Source: Flavonifractor avistercoris
GTDB taxonomy: Bacteria; Bacillota; Clostridia; Oscillospirales; Oscillospiraceae
Assembly (NCBI GenBank): GCA_019119085.1
Contig: DWXT01000192.1
Span: forward strand, 1-49,327
Direction of reading: 5' to 3'
DNA length: 49,327 nt
This document shows, piece after piece, positions 22,332 through 30,357 of the stretch. The number at the start of each line of letters is the position of its first letter. Position 1 is the stretch's first letter. Position numbers and translations under genes: made by a program. The notes beneath the pieces were generated by a model, which did not search any database, had not been told where the DNA came from, and was given only the letters and a program-made list of their open reading frames with translations.

Positions 22332-24137
22332 ATGAGCTTGATTCGCTCCCACATTCTGGTGTGTACCGGCACCGGCTGCTCCTCCTCGGAGAGCCCCAAG
22401 ATCATCGCGGAGTTTGAGAAGCAGCTGGCCCTCCAGGGCATGGACAAGGAGGCCCAGGTGGTGCGCACCGGGTGCTTCGGCCTGTGCGCCCTGGGCCCCA
22501 TCGTCACCGTCTACCCCGAGGGGGCCTGCTATACCCACGTGACGGTGGACGACGTGGAGGAGATCGTCTCCGAGCACATCGTCAAGGGCCGCATTGTCAA
22601 GCGGCTGCTCAACAAGAACGAGAGCGTGGAAGGCGGCCCGGCCACCTCCCTGACGGACACCCAGTTCTACAAGCACCAGTACCGCATCGCCCTGCGCAAC
22701 TGCGGCGTCATCGATCCGGAGAGCATCGACGAGTACATCGCCGTGGACGGCTACGAGGCCCTGGGCAAGATCCTCACCGAGCAGATCCCGCCCCAGCAGG
22801 TGATCGACACGGTATTGGCCTCCGGCCTGCGGGGCCGGGGCGGCGCCGGCTTCCCCACCGGCAAGAAGTGGCAGTTCACCGCCGACGCGGTGAGCCCCGA
22901 CGGGGTGAAATACGTCTGCTGCAACGCCGACGAGGGCGACCCCGGCGCCTTCATGGATCGCTCCGTGCTGGAGGGCGACCCCTTCTCCGTGCTGGAGGCC
23001 ATGACCATCGCGGGCTACGCGGTGGGGGCCCACCAGGGCTACATCTACGTCCGGGCCGAGTACCCCATCGCCGTGAAGCGGCTGGAGACCGCCATCCAGC
23101 AGGCCAAGGAGTACGGCCTGCTGGGGGAGAACATCTTCGAGTCCGGCTTTGACTTCGATCTGGAGCTGCGGCTGGGTGCCGGCGCCTTCGTCTGCGGCGA
23201 GGAGACCGCCCTCATGCGCTCCATCGAGGGCCACCGGGGCGAGCCCAAGACCCGCCCCCCCTTCCCGGCGGTGAAGGGCCTGTTTGACCGGCCCACCCTT
23301 CTGAACAACGTGGAGACCTACGCCAACATCACCTGGATCTTCAACCACGGCCCCGAGGCGTATGCCGCCATCGGCACCGAGAAGAGTAAGGGCACCAAGG
23401 TCTTCGCCCTGGGCGGCAAGATCACCAACACCGGCCTGGTGGAGGTTCCCATGGGCACCACCCTGCGCACCGTGGTGGAGGACATCGGCGGCGGCGTCCC
23501 CGGCGGCAAGAAGTTCAAGGCCGCCCAGACCGGCGGCCCCTCCGGCGGCTGCATCCCCGCCTCCCTCATCGACACCCCCATCGACTACGAGTCCCTGTCC
23601 GCCATCGGCTCCATGATGGGCTCCGGCGGCCTCATCGTCATGGATGAGGACAACTGCATGGTGGACATCGCCAAGTTCTTCCTGGAGTTCATCATCGACG
23701 AGTCCTGCGGCAAGTGCTCTCCCTGCCGCATCGGCACCAAGCGTCTGCTGGATCTGCTGACCAAGATCACCGAGGGCAACGGCGAGCCGGAGGATCTGGA
23801 CACCATTGAGGAGCTGTGCGAGCACATCAAGCAGTCCGCCCTGTGCGGCCTGGGCCAGACCGCCCCCAACCCGGTGCTCTCCACCCTGCACCACTTCCGG
23901 GAGGAGTTTGAGGCCCACGTGTACGAGAAGCGCTGCCCCGCCGGGGTGTGCAAGGCCCTTATCCAGTACATCGTGGATCCCGCCAAGTGCAAGGGCTGCA
24001 CCCGCTGCGCCCAGGGCTGCCCCACCGGCGCCATCTCCGGCGCGGTGCGCGCCCCCCACATCATCAACCAGTCCAAGTGCATCAAGTGCGGCGCCTGCAT
24101 GGATCACTGCCGCTTTGACGCCATTTACAAGCAGTAA
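22332..24137 (+). CDS. hydB: NuoF/HydB-type NADH-binding flavoprotein subunit of the bifurcating hydrogenase
   Basis: A 601-residue subunit. Domains in order: thioredoxin-like [2Fe-2S] domain (CTGTGCSSSES near residue 11 and TGCFGLCALGP near 45), the FMN/NADH domain with GRGGAGFPTGKKWQF (about 166-180) and CNADEGDPGAFMDR, a soluble-ligand loop, a [4Fe-4S] site SCGKCSPCRIGTKR (about 457-470), and a C-terminal two-cluster ferredoxin (CKGCTRCAQGCPTGAI, CIKCGACMDHCRFDAI). It takes electrons from NADH and, with HydA and HydC, joins them to ferredoxin-derived electrons. ATG at 22332 with GGGAGGGA upstream; 15 bp separate it from hydA. Confidence 0.95.
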   Translation: MSLIRSHILVCTGTGCSSSESPKIIAEFEKQLALQGMDKEAQVVRTGCFGLCALGPIVTVYPEGACYTHVTVDDVEEIVSEHIVKGRIVKRLLNKNESVEGGPATSLTDTQFYKHQYRIALRNCGVIDPESIDEYIAVDGYEALGKILTEQIPPQQVIDTVLASGLRGRGGAGFPTGKKWQFTADAVSPDGVKYVCCNADEGDPGAFMDRSVLEGDPFSVLEAMTIAGYAVGAHQGYIYVRAEYPIAVKRLETAIQQAKEYGLLGENIFESGFDFDLELRLGAGAFVCGEETALMRSIEGHRGEPKTRPPFPAVKGLFDRPTLLNNVETYANITWIFNHGPEAYAAIGTEKSKGTKVFALGGKITNTGLVEVPMGTTLRTVVEDIGGGVPGGKKFKAAQTGGPSGGCIPASLIDTPIDYESLSAIGSMMGSGGLIVMDEDNCMVDIAKFFLEFIIDESCGKCSPCRIGTKRLLDLLTKITEGNGEPEDLDTIEELCEHIKQSALCGLGQTAPNPVLSTLHHFREEFEAHVYEKRCPAGVCKALIQYIVDPAKCKGCTRCAQGCPTGAISGAVRAPHIINQSKCIKCGACMDHCRFDAIYKQ

Positions 24138-24152
24138 GGGAGGGAACGGACA

Positions 24153-25907
24153 ATGGATCAGAACATGGTATCTCTGCGCATCAACGACATCCCCGTCACC
24201 GTTCCCGCCGGAACCACGGTGCTGGAGGCGGCCCGCTCCGCGGGCTTCAACATCCCGTCGCTGTGCTTTCTCAAGGACATCAACGAGATCGGCGCCTGCC
24301 GCATCTGCGTGGTGGAGGTAAAGGGGGCCAAGAGCCTGGTGGCCTCCTGCGTCTACCCGGTGAGCGAGGGCATGGAGGTGTACACCAACACCCCCCGGGT
24401 GCGCAAGTCCCGGCAGCTCACCCTGGAGCTCATCCTGTCCAACCACCGGATGGACTGCCTGACCTGCTCCCGCAGCGCCCACTGCGAGCTGCTCCAGCTG
24501 GCCGGCGAGCTGGGCATCGACGCGGTGCGCTACGCCAACGACAACCTGCCCCCCCAGATTGAGGACTCCGCCCCCCACCTGGTTCGGGACAACTCCAAGT
24601 GCGTCCTCTGCCGCCGCTGCACCGCCGTGTGCCGCAAGACCCAGGAGGTGGGGGTCATCGGCCCCAACGACCGGGGCTTCAACACCCACATCGGCTGCGC
24701 CTTCGACCGGGATCTGGCGGAGGTGGACTGCGTCTCCTGCGGCCAGTGCATCGTGGCCTGCCCCACCGGCGCCCTCAGCGAGAAGGACGACACCGGCCGG
24801 GTGCTGGCCGCCCTGGCCGACCCCACCAAGCACGTGGTGGTGGGCCCCGCCCCCTCCATCCGGGTCACCCTGGGCGAGTGCTTCGGCATGCCCATCGGCA
24901 CCAATGTGGAGGGCAGGATGGTCACCGCCCTGCGCCGGCTGGGCTTTGACAAGGTGTTCGACGTGGACACCGCCGCCGACTTCACCATCATGGAGGAGGG
25001 CACCGAGTTCCTCAGCCGCCTGAACGGCGGCGGCACCCTGCCCCTGATCACCTCCTGCTCCCCCGGCTGGGTGCGCTACCTGGAGCAGCACGCCCCCGAT
25101 ATGATCCAGAACATCTCCTCCTGCAAGTCCCCCCAGCAGATGTTCGGTTCCCTGGTCAAGACCTACTACGCCGAGCAGATGGGCATCGACCCCCACGACA
25201 TCGTGGTGGTGTCCGTCATGCCCTGCACCGCCAAGAAGTACGAGGTGCGCCGGGAGGAGCAGCGGCTGCCCAACGGCTGCATGCCGGTGGACGTGTCCCT
25301 CACCACCCGGGAGCTGGGCCGCATGATCACCCAGGCTGGCCTGCTCTTCGAGGCCCTGCCCGACGGGGAATTTGACGAGATGCTGGGCATCTCCACCGGC
25401 GCGGCCACCATCTTCGGCGCCTCCGGCGGCGTCATGGAGGCGGCGCTGCGCACCGTGGTGGAGCAGGTCACCGGCCAGGGCATGGCCCCCCTGGAGTACC
25501 ACGAGGTTCGCGGCATGCAGGGAGTCAAGGAGGCCAGCTACGACCTGCCCGGCAGAACCGTCCGGGTGTGCGTGGCCTCCGGCCTGCACAACGTGAAGCT
25601 GGTGCTGGACGGCATCCGGGACGGCTCCCTCCAGTACGACTTTGTGGAGTTCATGGCCTGCCCCGGCGGGTGCATCAACGGCGGCGGCCAGCCCATTCAG
25701 CACGCCAACGTGCGCAACTTCACCGACATCAAGTCCCTCCGCGCCGCCGCCCTGTACAGGCAGGACGAGGGCATGACCTACCGCCGCAGCCACGAGAACC
25801 CCGTGGTACAGAAGGTCTACGCCGACTTCCTGGGCGAGCCCGGCGGCCACAAGGCCCACGCCCTCCTCCACTGCTCCTACATCAAGCAGAAGCGCTACCG
25901 CGTATAA
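24153..25907 (+). CDS. hydA: [FeFe] hydrogenase catalytic subunit, HydABC type
   Basis: A 584-residue cytoplasmic hydrogenase. N-terminal plant-type [2Fe-2S] domain (CFLKDINEIGACRICVVEV), a His/Cys-ligated [4Fe-4S] (HRMDCLTCSRSAHCELL), two [4Fe-4S] ferredoxin clusters (CVLCRRCTAVCRKTQE, CVSCGQCIVACPTGAL), then the H-cluster domain with all three loops intact: TSCSPGWVRYLE (about 298), MPCTAKKYE (about 356) and EFMACPGGCINGGGQP (about 498-513). All catalytic cysteines are present, so it should make H2. It ends the operon, before a GC-rich hairpin at 25916-25945. Maturases HydEFG are not in the window. Confidence 0.96.
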   Translation: MDQNMVSLRINDIPVTVPAGTTVLEAARSAGFNIPSLCFLKDINEIGACRICVVEVKGAKSLVASCVYPVSEGMEVYTNTPRVRKSRQLTLELILSNHRMDCLTCSRSAHCELLQLAGELGIDAVRYANDNLPPQIEDSAPHLVRDNSKCVLCRRCTAVCRKTQEVGVIGPNDRGFNTHIGCAFDRDLAEVDCVSCGQCIVACPTGALSEKDDTGRVLAALADPTKHVVVGPAPSIRVTLGECFGMPIGTNVEGRMVTALRRLGFDKVFDVDTAADFTIMEEGTEFLSRLNGGGTLPLITSCSPGWVRYLEQHAPDMIQNISSCKSPQQMFGSLVKTYYAEQMGIDPHDIVVVSVMPCTAKKYEVRREEQRLPNGCMPVDVSLTTRELGRMITQAGLLFEALPDGEFDEMLGISTGAATIFGASGGVMEAALRTVVEQVTGQGMAPLEYHEVRGMQGVKEASYDLPGRTVRVCVASGLHNVKLVLDGIRDGSLQYDFVEFMACPGGCINGGGQPIQHANVRNFTDIKSLRAAALYRQDEGMTYRRSHENPVVQKVYADFLGEPGGHKAHALLHCSYIKQKRYRV

Positions 25908-25915
25908 CACAAAAT

Positions 25916-25945
25916 GCCCGCCCACGGCCAAGGCCGCGGGCGGGC
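25916..25945. terminator. Terminator after hydA
   Basis: GCCCGCC..GGCC and GGCC..GGCGGGC form a long GC stem followed by GCTGTTTTA. It can serve the hydrogenase operon (+) and the acetyltransferase gene (-), which converge here. Confidence 0.7.
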
Positions 25946-25981
25946 GCTGTTTTACTCCTGATGGGAAGTTTTCCGCGGGGC

Positions 25982-26611
25982 TCAGTCCAGCAGCTCCAGC
26001 TCTCCCGACTGGATCGCCGCCAGATTCCGCGCGATGCGCTCCGGCGGCCAATCCCACCATCGCAGGGCCAGCAGCCTGGAGATGGTCTCCTCCCCGAAGC
26101 GCCTGCGGATAGGCCGGGCCGGAACGCCGCCCACGATGGTGTAGGGCGGCACGTCCCGGGTCACCACCGCCCGGGCGGCCACCACAGCCCCGTCGCCGAT
26201 GGTGACGCCGGCCAGGATCACCGCCTCATAGCCGATCCACACATCGTTTCCCACCACGATGTCCCCCCTGTTGTCCCACGCCGAGGTGATGTCTGCCACG
26301 TCCAGCCCCCACTCCTCAAAGAAGATCGGGAAGGGGTAGGTGGACAGGGAGGAGAGGGTGTGGTTGGCGCTGTTGGACAGGAACTTTGCGCCGCAGGCGA
26401 TGGAGCAGAACTTTCCGATAATCAGGCGGTCGCGGTTGACGGGGTAGTGATAGAGCACGTTGTTGTGCTGAAATTCCCGGGGATCGCGGACAAAATCGTT
26501 GTAAATCGTATACTCCCCCACGGAGATGCCCGGGTCTGTCACCACGTCTCGCAGGTAGACGGTCTCCTTGTCCCCGGAACGGGGGTAGATGCTTCTCTCC
26601 GGTATCGTCAT
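25982..26611 (-). CDS. Vat/CatB-like xenobiotic O-acetyltransferase (LbH family)
   Basis: A 209-residue left-handed beta-helix acetyltransferase. Hexapeptide repeats run from DRLIIGKFCSIACGAKFLSN through GDIVVGNDVWIGYEAVILAGVTIGDGAVVAARAVVTRDVPPYTIVGGVPARPIRRRF; the catalytic His is in SANHTLSSLSTYPF (about residue 84). Vat and CatB relatives inactivate streptogramin A and chloramphenicol, but many are uncharacterised, so resistance is only a possibility. ATG at 26611 with AGGAGG 7 nt upstream. The 110-nt leader can encode a 12-residue peptide within a stem, which suggests translational or transcriptional attenuation. Confidence 0.85.
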   Translation of the reverse strand: MTIPERSIYPRSGDKETVYLRDVVTDPGISVGEYTIYNDFVRDPREFQHNNVLYHYPVNRDRLIIGKFCSIACGAKFLSNSANHTLSSLSTYPFPIFFEEWGLDVADITSAWDNRGDIVVGNDVWIGYEAVILAGVTIGDGAVVAARAVVTRDVPPYTIVGGVPARPIRRRFGEETISRLLALRWWDWPPERIARNLAAIQSGELELLD

Positions 26612-26658
26612 TGGAATGCCTCCTGTCTCTGCCGCCCCAAGCGGCGGCACATGATTTT

Positions 26659-26697
26659 TTAGGGGACGATACCGGCAGAGGCAATGCAGCGCTTCAC
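26659..26697 (-). promoter_or_regulatory. Putative leader peptide and attenuator of the acetyltransferase gene
   Basis: A 12-codon ORF (GTG start; MKRCIASAGIVP, stop TAA) with GAGGTGG 5 nt before it sits within a leader whose flanks pair (CAGCG/CGCTG, and GGCAGGCAA with TTGCC..TGCC). A second hairpin GCCGCC/GGCGGC precedes the gene. Ribosome-stalling leaders are known for cat and erm genes. No proof that it is translated. Confidence 0.4.
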
Positions 26698-26784
26698 CCA
26701 AACCACCTCACTCCGCTGTTGCCTGCCGACCCATTGTACCACGGCCGGCGGGCTTTTTCCACCGACCCGCTGCCAATTCCCCGC

Positions 26785-26812
26785 TTGCTTTCCGCGGCGG
26801 GTGTATTATAAT
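26785..26812 (+). promoter_or_regulatory. Promoter of the M24 peptidase gene
   Basis: TTGCTT (26785-26790), 16-bp spacer, TATAAT (26807-26812), 37 bp before the start codon. Confidence 0.65.
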
Positions 26813-26848
26813 GGAGGACAGAATTCAGAAACAGAAAGGACATGTCCC

Positions 26849-27922
26849 ATGAATCAGCAGAGATTGGCCCGGGTGCTCCGCAATATGGAGCGGGACGGGC
26901 TGGAACAGATCGTGGTCACCTCCACCGCGTCGGTATACTACCTGACGGGGTACTGGGTGGAGCCCATGGAGCGGATGCTGGCCCTGTACCTCCGCGCCGA
27001 CGGCACCTGCACCCTCTTCGCCAACACCCTCTTTGCCCTGGAGCCCCAGGCGGGGCTGGAGCTGGTGCTCCACCAGGACAGCGACGAGCCCACGGCGGCC
27101 CTGGCCGCCGCCCTCCGCCCCGGCAGGCTGGGGGTGGACAAGGCCTGGCCCAGCAAATTCCTCATCGCCCTTCTGAACGCCCGGCCCGACGTGACGCCAG
27201 TGCTGGGCTCCGCCCCGGTGGACGACGCCCGGAAGTACAAGGACGCCGACGAGATCGCCGCCATGCGCCATGCCTCCCGGATCAACGACCAGGTGGTGGA
27301 GCAGGTCATCGCCGCCGTGAAAGAGGGCGCGGTGGAGAGCGAGCTGGCCGCCTATGTGGAGAGCCTCTACCGGCAGCACGGCGCCGACCGCTCCAGCGAG
27401 GGGCAGCTGGTGTGCTTCGGCCCCAACGGCGCCGACCCCCACCACGGGCCCAACGACACGGTGATCAAAGACGGGGACAGCGTGGTGCTGGACATCTTCA
27501 TCCCCATCCGCCGCTACTGGTGCGACATGACCCGCACCGTGTTCTTCCGCTCGGTCAGCGACGAGGGCCGGAGGGTCTACGAGACCGTCAGGGCCGCCAA
27601 CCTGGCGGCGGAGGCCATGATCCGCCCCGGCGTCCCCATGAAGGACATCGACCGGGCCGCCCGGAAGGTGATTGAGGACGCGGGCTACGGCCCCTGCTTC
27701 ACCCACCGGCTGGGCCACGGCTGCGGCCTGGACTGCCACGAGCCGCCGGACAACAGCGCCTCCATCCCCGCCGTCGCCGAGCCGGGGATGGTGTTCTCCG
27801 TGGAGCCGGGCATCTACCTGCCCGGAAAGCTGGGCGTGCGCATCGAGGACCTGGTTCTGGTCACCGAGGACGGCTGCGAGGTGCTCAACCACGCCTCCAA
27901 GGAACTGCGCGTGGTGGAATAA
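26849..27922 (+). CDS. M24 family Xaa-Pro peptidase
   Basis: A 357-residue aminopeptidase P/prolidase-like enzyme. The N-terminal creatinase-like domain (MNQQRLARVLRNMERDGLEQIVVTSTASVYYLTGY) precedes a pita-bread catalytic domain. The five metal ligands are visible: Asp in VVLDIFIPI, Asp in WCDMTRTVFF, His in HRLGHGCGLDCHEPP, Glu in VFSVEPGIYLPG and Glu in VRIEDLVLVTEDG. It should remove N-terminal residues next to proline or split Xaa-Pro dipeptides in the cytoplasm. ATG at 26849 with AGAAAGGA upstream. Single-gene unit; a CCCCCGGCC/GGCCGGGGG hairpin at 27934-27955 follows. Confidence 0.93.
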   Translation: MNQQRLARVLRNMERDGLEQIVVTSTASVYYLTGYWVEPMERMLALYLRADGTCTLFANTLFALEPQAGLELVLHQDSDEPTAALAAALRPGRLGVDKAWPSKFLIALLNARPDVTPVLGSAPVDDARKYKDADEIAAMRHASRINDQVVEQVIAAVKEGAVESELAAYVESLYRQHGADRSSEGQLVCFGPNGADPHHGPNDTVIKDGDSVVLDIFIPIRRYWCDMTRTVFFRSVSDEGRRVYETVRAANLAAEAMIRPGVPMKDIDRAARKVIEDAGYGPCFTHRLGHGCGLDCHEPPDNSASIPAVAEPGMVFSVEPGIYLPGKLGVRIEDLVLVTEDGCEVLNHASKELRVVE

Positions 27923-27933
27923 GCGAAAAGCAT

Positions 27934-27955
27934 CCCCCGGCCTAATGGCCGGGGG
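27934..27955 (+). terminator. Hairpin after the M24 peptidase gene
   Basis: CCCCCGGCC and GGCCGGGGG pair around TAAT, 12 bp after the stop. There is no T tract, so termination strength is uncertain. Confidence 0.5.
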
Positions 27956-27963
27956 ACTCCTTG

Positions 27964-28210
27964 AGACTGTCGAAAAAGTGGCAAAGCCACTTTTTCGAGC
28001 AGGATACAGTCCGCCGCGCGCAGGATTTGTCCGCTTCAGGCGGACAAATCCCACACTTGCGGCCTGAGAAGTGTTTTCTCCGACGCACACCCCCCAGGGG
28101 CCCTCTCTTGCCCCTTCGGGGCAATTCACCTTGTGTCGCCGGAGAAAACAGATTCCAGTTTTTTCGCGCCTGCGGGCGCGAACTCTGCGAGACTGTTTCG
28201 ACAGGCTGAG
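27964..28210. repeat. Composite palindromic repeat, about 247 bp
   Basis: Not coding. Ends are inverted (ACTGTCGAAAAAG left; CTGTTTCGACAGGCTG right). Inside are hairpins CGAAAAAGTGGC/GCCACTTTTTCG (27971-27997), GGATTTGTCCGC/GCGGACAAATCC (28023-28051), GTTTTCTCC/GGAGAAAAC (28073-28149) enclosing TTGCCCC/GGGGCAA (28108-28124), and TTCGCGCC/GGCGCGAA (28163-28182). It contains GGGGCAATTCAC, also found in hairpin 2 of the terminal-duplication elements. A miniature mobile element is likely. Confidence 0.7.
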
Positions 28211-28236
28211 TCCCCTGTCCTCGGGCCAGGGGACTT
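28209..28236 (-). terminator. Terminator of the DegV gene
   Basis: AGTCCCCTG and CAGGGGACT pair around an 8-nt loop, 6 bp after the DegV stop on the minus strand. Confidence 0.6.
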
Positions 28237-28242
28237 CTTGTC

Positions 28243-29118
28243 TCAATCAATAAACTGGATGCCGCCGCCGATCACCCCGTCGCCGATGTAGACGCTGAGG
28301 GTGGCGTCCATGGCCCCCTCCCAGCAGTGGACGAAATCCGGGAACCGGGCCCGTATCTTCTCCGACAGCTCCGCCATCTCCGCCGGCGCGCCGCCGTTGG
28401 CTACGCCCAGGTTGTACCGCTTGCCGGCGCGGAACTTGCTGCGCAGCAGCTCCACAATCTTGTCCTGCACCTGCTTTCGTCCCCGCACCTTGGCGATGCT
28501 CTGGAGCTGGCCGTCCTCGGAAAAGGTGATGATGGGCTTGATGGACAGCATGGTGCCCGCCAGGGCGGTGATGCGGCCGATGCGGCCCCCCCGGCGCAGA
28601 TACTCCAGGGTGTCCACCGAGAAGAAGGGAAAGGTGTTGTCCACCAGGTGGGGCACCCGCTCATGGATGAGCTTGTCCCAGCCCGTCCCGGCCTGGATCT
28701 CCTCCCACAGCTGGAGCACAATGATGCCGATGCCCAGGGAGCCGCTGCGGGAGTCGAACACGGCGATGTCCAGATCATCCCGCTGCTCGGCCTGCACCCG
28801 CACCAGGTTGCAGGTGCCCGACAGGCCGCCGGAGAGCATGACGGCGATCACCTTCTCATAGCCGTCGGCGCGGATCTGATCCAGGGTGTCGCTGACCACG
28901 CCCCCCTCGGGCAGGGAGGTGCGGGGCAGCTCCCCCCTGTGGAGGCGGTCGTACACGTCCTGGGCAAAGATGTCCACCCCGTCGGAGAACTCCCCGTCGT
29001 CGCAGCGGATTTTCAGCGGCACCACGTAGATGGGCTTGCCCGCCCGCATGGCGGGGGTCAGGTCGGCGGTGGAATCGGTGAGCAGCGCGATCTTTTCCGG
29101 ATTTGACAAGGCAATCAT
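28243..29118 (-). CDS. DegV family fatty-acid-binding protein
   Basis: A 291-residue two-domain DegV protein: IALLTDSTADLTPAM at the N-terminus, GELPRTSLP, VMLSGGLSGTCNLVRVQAEQ, and in the second half DTLEYLRRGGRIGRITALAGTMLSIKPIITFSEDGQL. DegV proteins bind a fatty acid; in Firmicutes FakB relatives hand it to the kinase FakA, which is not encoded here. ATG at 29118 with a weak AGAGTAGG site directly upstream. It is divergent from a TetR gene, and the 93-bp gap holds two inverted repeats, so the TetR protein may control both genes. Confidence 0.92.
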   Translation of the reverse strand: MIALSNPEKIALLTDSTADLTPAMRAGKPIYVVPLKIRCDDGEFSDGVDIFAQDVYDRLHRGELPRTSLPEGGVVSDTLDQIRADGYEKVIAVMLSGGLSGTCNLVRVQAEQRDDLDIAVFDSRSGSLGIGIIVLQLWEEIQAGTGWDKLIHERVPHLVDNTFPFFSVDTLEYLRRGGRIGRITALAGTMLSIKPIITFSEDGQLQSIAKVRGRKQVQDKIVELLRSKFRAGKRYNLGVANGGAPAEMAELSEKIRARFPDFVHCWEGAMDATLSVYIGDGVIGGGIQFID

Positions 29119-29120
29119 CC

Positions 29121-29160
29121 TACTCTATAATTAGTACAAGAGCTGCATAACATCGTTATG
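29121..29160. promoter_or_regulatory. Candidate TetR operators in the DegV/TetR divergent region
   Basis: CATAAC-ATC-GTTATG (29146-29160) is a perfect inverted repeat, and TACTctataattAGTA (29121-29136) is a second, looser one. Both lie between the divergent start codons. A possible -10 (TATTAT, 29165-29170) lies just downstream on the plus strand. Confidence 0.5.
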
Positions 29161-29211
29161 TCACTATTATAACGGGCATCTGCCGCCGCGTCAAGGGGAG
29201 GAAGGCATAAA

Positions 29212-29808
29212 ATGGATTATCGGGAGCGTCGGAAAGAACAGGCCCGCCAGACGGAGGCGGCCATCCTCCAGGCCGCCCTGGAGCTGGCCCGGGCCAACAG
29301 CTTCGACAAGGTGTCCGTCCGGGACATCTGCCAGCGGGCGGGCATCACCACCGGGGCCTTTTACCACCACTTCCGCTCCAAGGAGGATCTGCTCTCCCGG
29401 GGCTTCGCCCCCCTGGATCGCCGCATGGAGGAGGCCCTGTCCGGCCACGGGGACGACACCCCGCCGGAGCGGCTGTGGCGCATCCTGTCCACCTACGCCG
29501 CCTTCATCCAGGATCAGGGGTGGGAGCTGGTGGCCCGCTACTACCAGCGGCGGCTGGACGCCCCCGATGACGCCTCCTCCATGGATCCCACCCGGTACAC
29601 CCTGCGCTCCATGGTGGACTGCCTGCGGCAGGCGGAGGAGGAGGGGCTGCTCCTCCCCGGCTGGTCGGTGGAGTGGACGGCGGACTTCTTCTTCCGCCAC
29701 TTCCGGGGCGTGGTGATCGACTGGGTGCTCCACCGGGGCTCCTACCCATTATTGCCCAAGCTGGAACAGGACTATGCCCTGTTCCGGGAGATTTTCCAGA
29801 CCCGGTAA
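29212..29808 (+). CDS. TetR/AcrR family transcriptional regulator
   Basis: A 198-residue regulator. The HTH is at residues 12-55 (QTEAAILQAALELARANSFDKVSVRDICQRAGITTGAFYHHFRSKEDLL), a textbook TetR domain; the C-terminal helical ligand domain ends LPKLEQDYALFREIFQTR. ATG at 29212 with GGGGAGGAAGG upstream. Ligand unknown. The likely targets are its own gene and the divergent DegV gene, which would fit a fatty-acid or lipid-related signal; this is inferred only from position. Confidence 0.9.
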   Translation: MDYRERRKEQARQTEAAILQAALELARANSFDKVSVRDICQRAGITTGAFYHHFRSKEDLLSRGFAPLDRRMEEALSGHGDDTPPERLWRILSTYAAFIQDQGWELVARYYQRRLDAPDDASSMDPTRYTLRSMVDCLRQAEEEGLLLPGWSVEWTADFFFRHFRGVVIDWVLHRGSYPLLPKLEQDYALFREIFQTR

Positions 29809-29823
29809 CCCCCGATACGGCCA

Positions 29824-29856
29824 AAAACCGCCGGGCCGGCGCGGCCCGGCGGTTTT
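29824..29856. terminator. Bidirectional terminator
   Basis: AAAACCGCCGGGCC and GGCCCGGCGGTTTT form a 14-bp stem between the convergent TetR (+) and DUF4180 (-) genes. Confidence 0.85.
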
Positions 29857-29863
29857 GTCGTTC

Positions 29864-30229
29864 TCATCCCTCCGTCAGGCGGCGGAGCGCCTCCTCCCGG
29901 GTGGGGACGAACCAGAAGTGCTCCCCCTGGTTGGACTCATAGATAAAGTCCCGGAGGGGCTTGCTGGTGTAGCGGGAAAAATCCCCGTAGACGGCCATCT
30001 TCACCTGGTAGTTGACGAACTTCTGGAGGATCTCCCCCGCCAGGCCGGTGCTGAGGATGAAAAAGTCCTCCGCCACCGCGGCCTTGTCCACCAGCAGGCG
30101 GTCGGCCCCCGCGGCATAGCGGGCCGTCATGGCCAGCTCCAGGGCGGACTGGGCGTCCGTGAGCACCGGCTCCGGCCCGGTCAGCTCCGCCACGGCGCAT
30201 CCGCCCTGCCGGATATACGAAAGCTCCAT
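29864..30229 (-). CDS. DUF4180 domain protein
   Basis: A 121-residue protein matching DUF4180 as I know it: EPVLTDAQSALELAMTARYAAGADRLLVDKAAVAEDFFILSTGLAGEILQKFVNYQVKMAVYGDFSRYTSKPLRDFIYESNQGEHFWFVPTREEALRRL. The fold is STAS-like and the function is unknown. ATG at 30229 with a GGAGGA site upstream. Single gene; divergent from the YlbJ-like gene. Confidence 0.88.
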   Translation of the reverse strand: MELSYIRQGGCAVAELTGPEPVLTDAQSALELAMTARYAAGADRLLVDKAAVAEDFFILSTGLAGEILQKFVNYQVKMAVYGDFSRYTSKPLRDFIYESNQGEHFWFVPTREEALRRLTEG

Positions 30230-30357
30230 TGGGCTTTCCTCCTCTCTGTGTAGGATTGGAACAGGATAGCACAGCTCCGCCGGTCTGTCAAATCTCCCGC
30301 GGACAGGCAAGTTTCCGCCGCCTGACGCATATGCCTCTTGGTGGAGGTGATGTGCCC

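Noticed and set aside
21924..26060. A very long open frame (over 1300 codons) on the minus strand opposite the hydrogenase genes, and similar ones opposite ygfK (42759-45773) and xdhD (45962-48616)
   Set aside because: The proteins would be Gly/Ala/His/Val-rich without domains, and they lie opposite well-recognised genes. Such frames are expected in high-GC DNA with strong third-position G/C bias.
27960..28253. Short ORFs inside the composite repeat
   Set aside because: They read through perfect palindromes in several frames, have no ribosome sites and differ in length on both strands.
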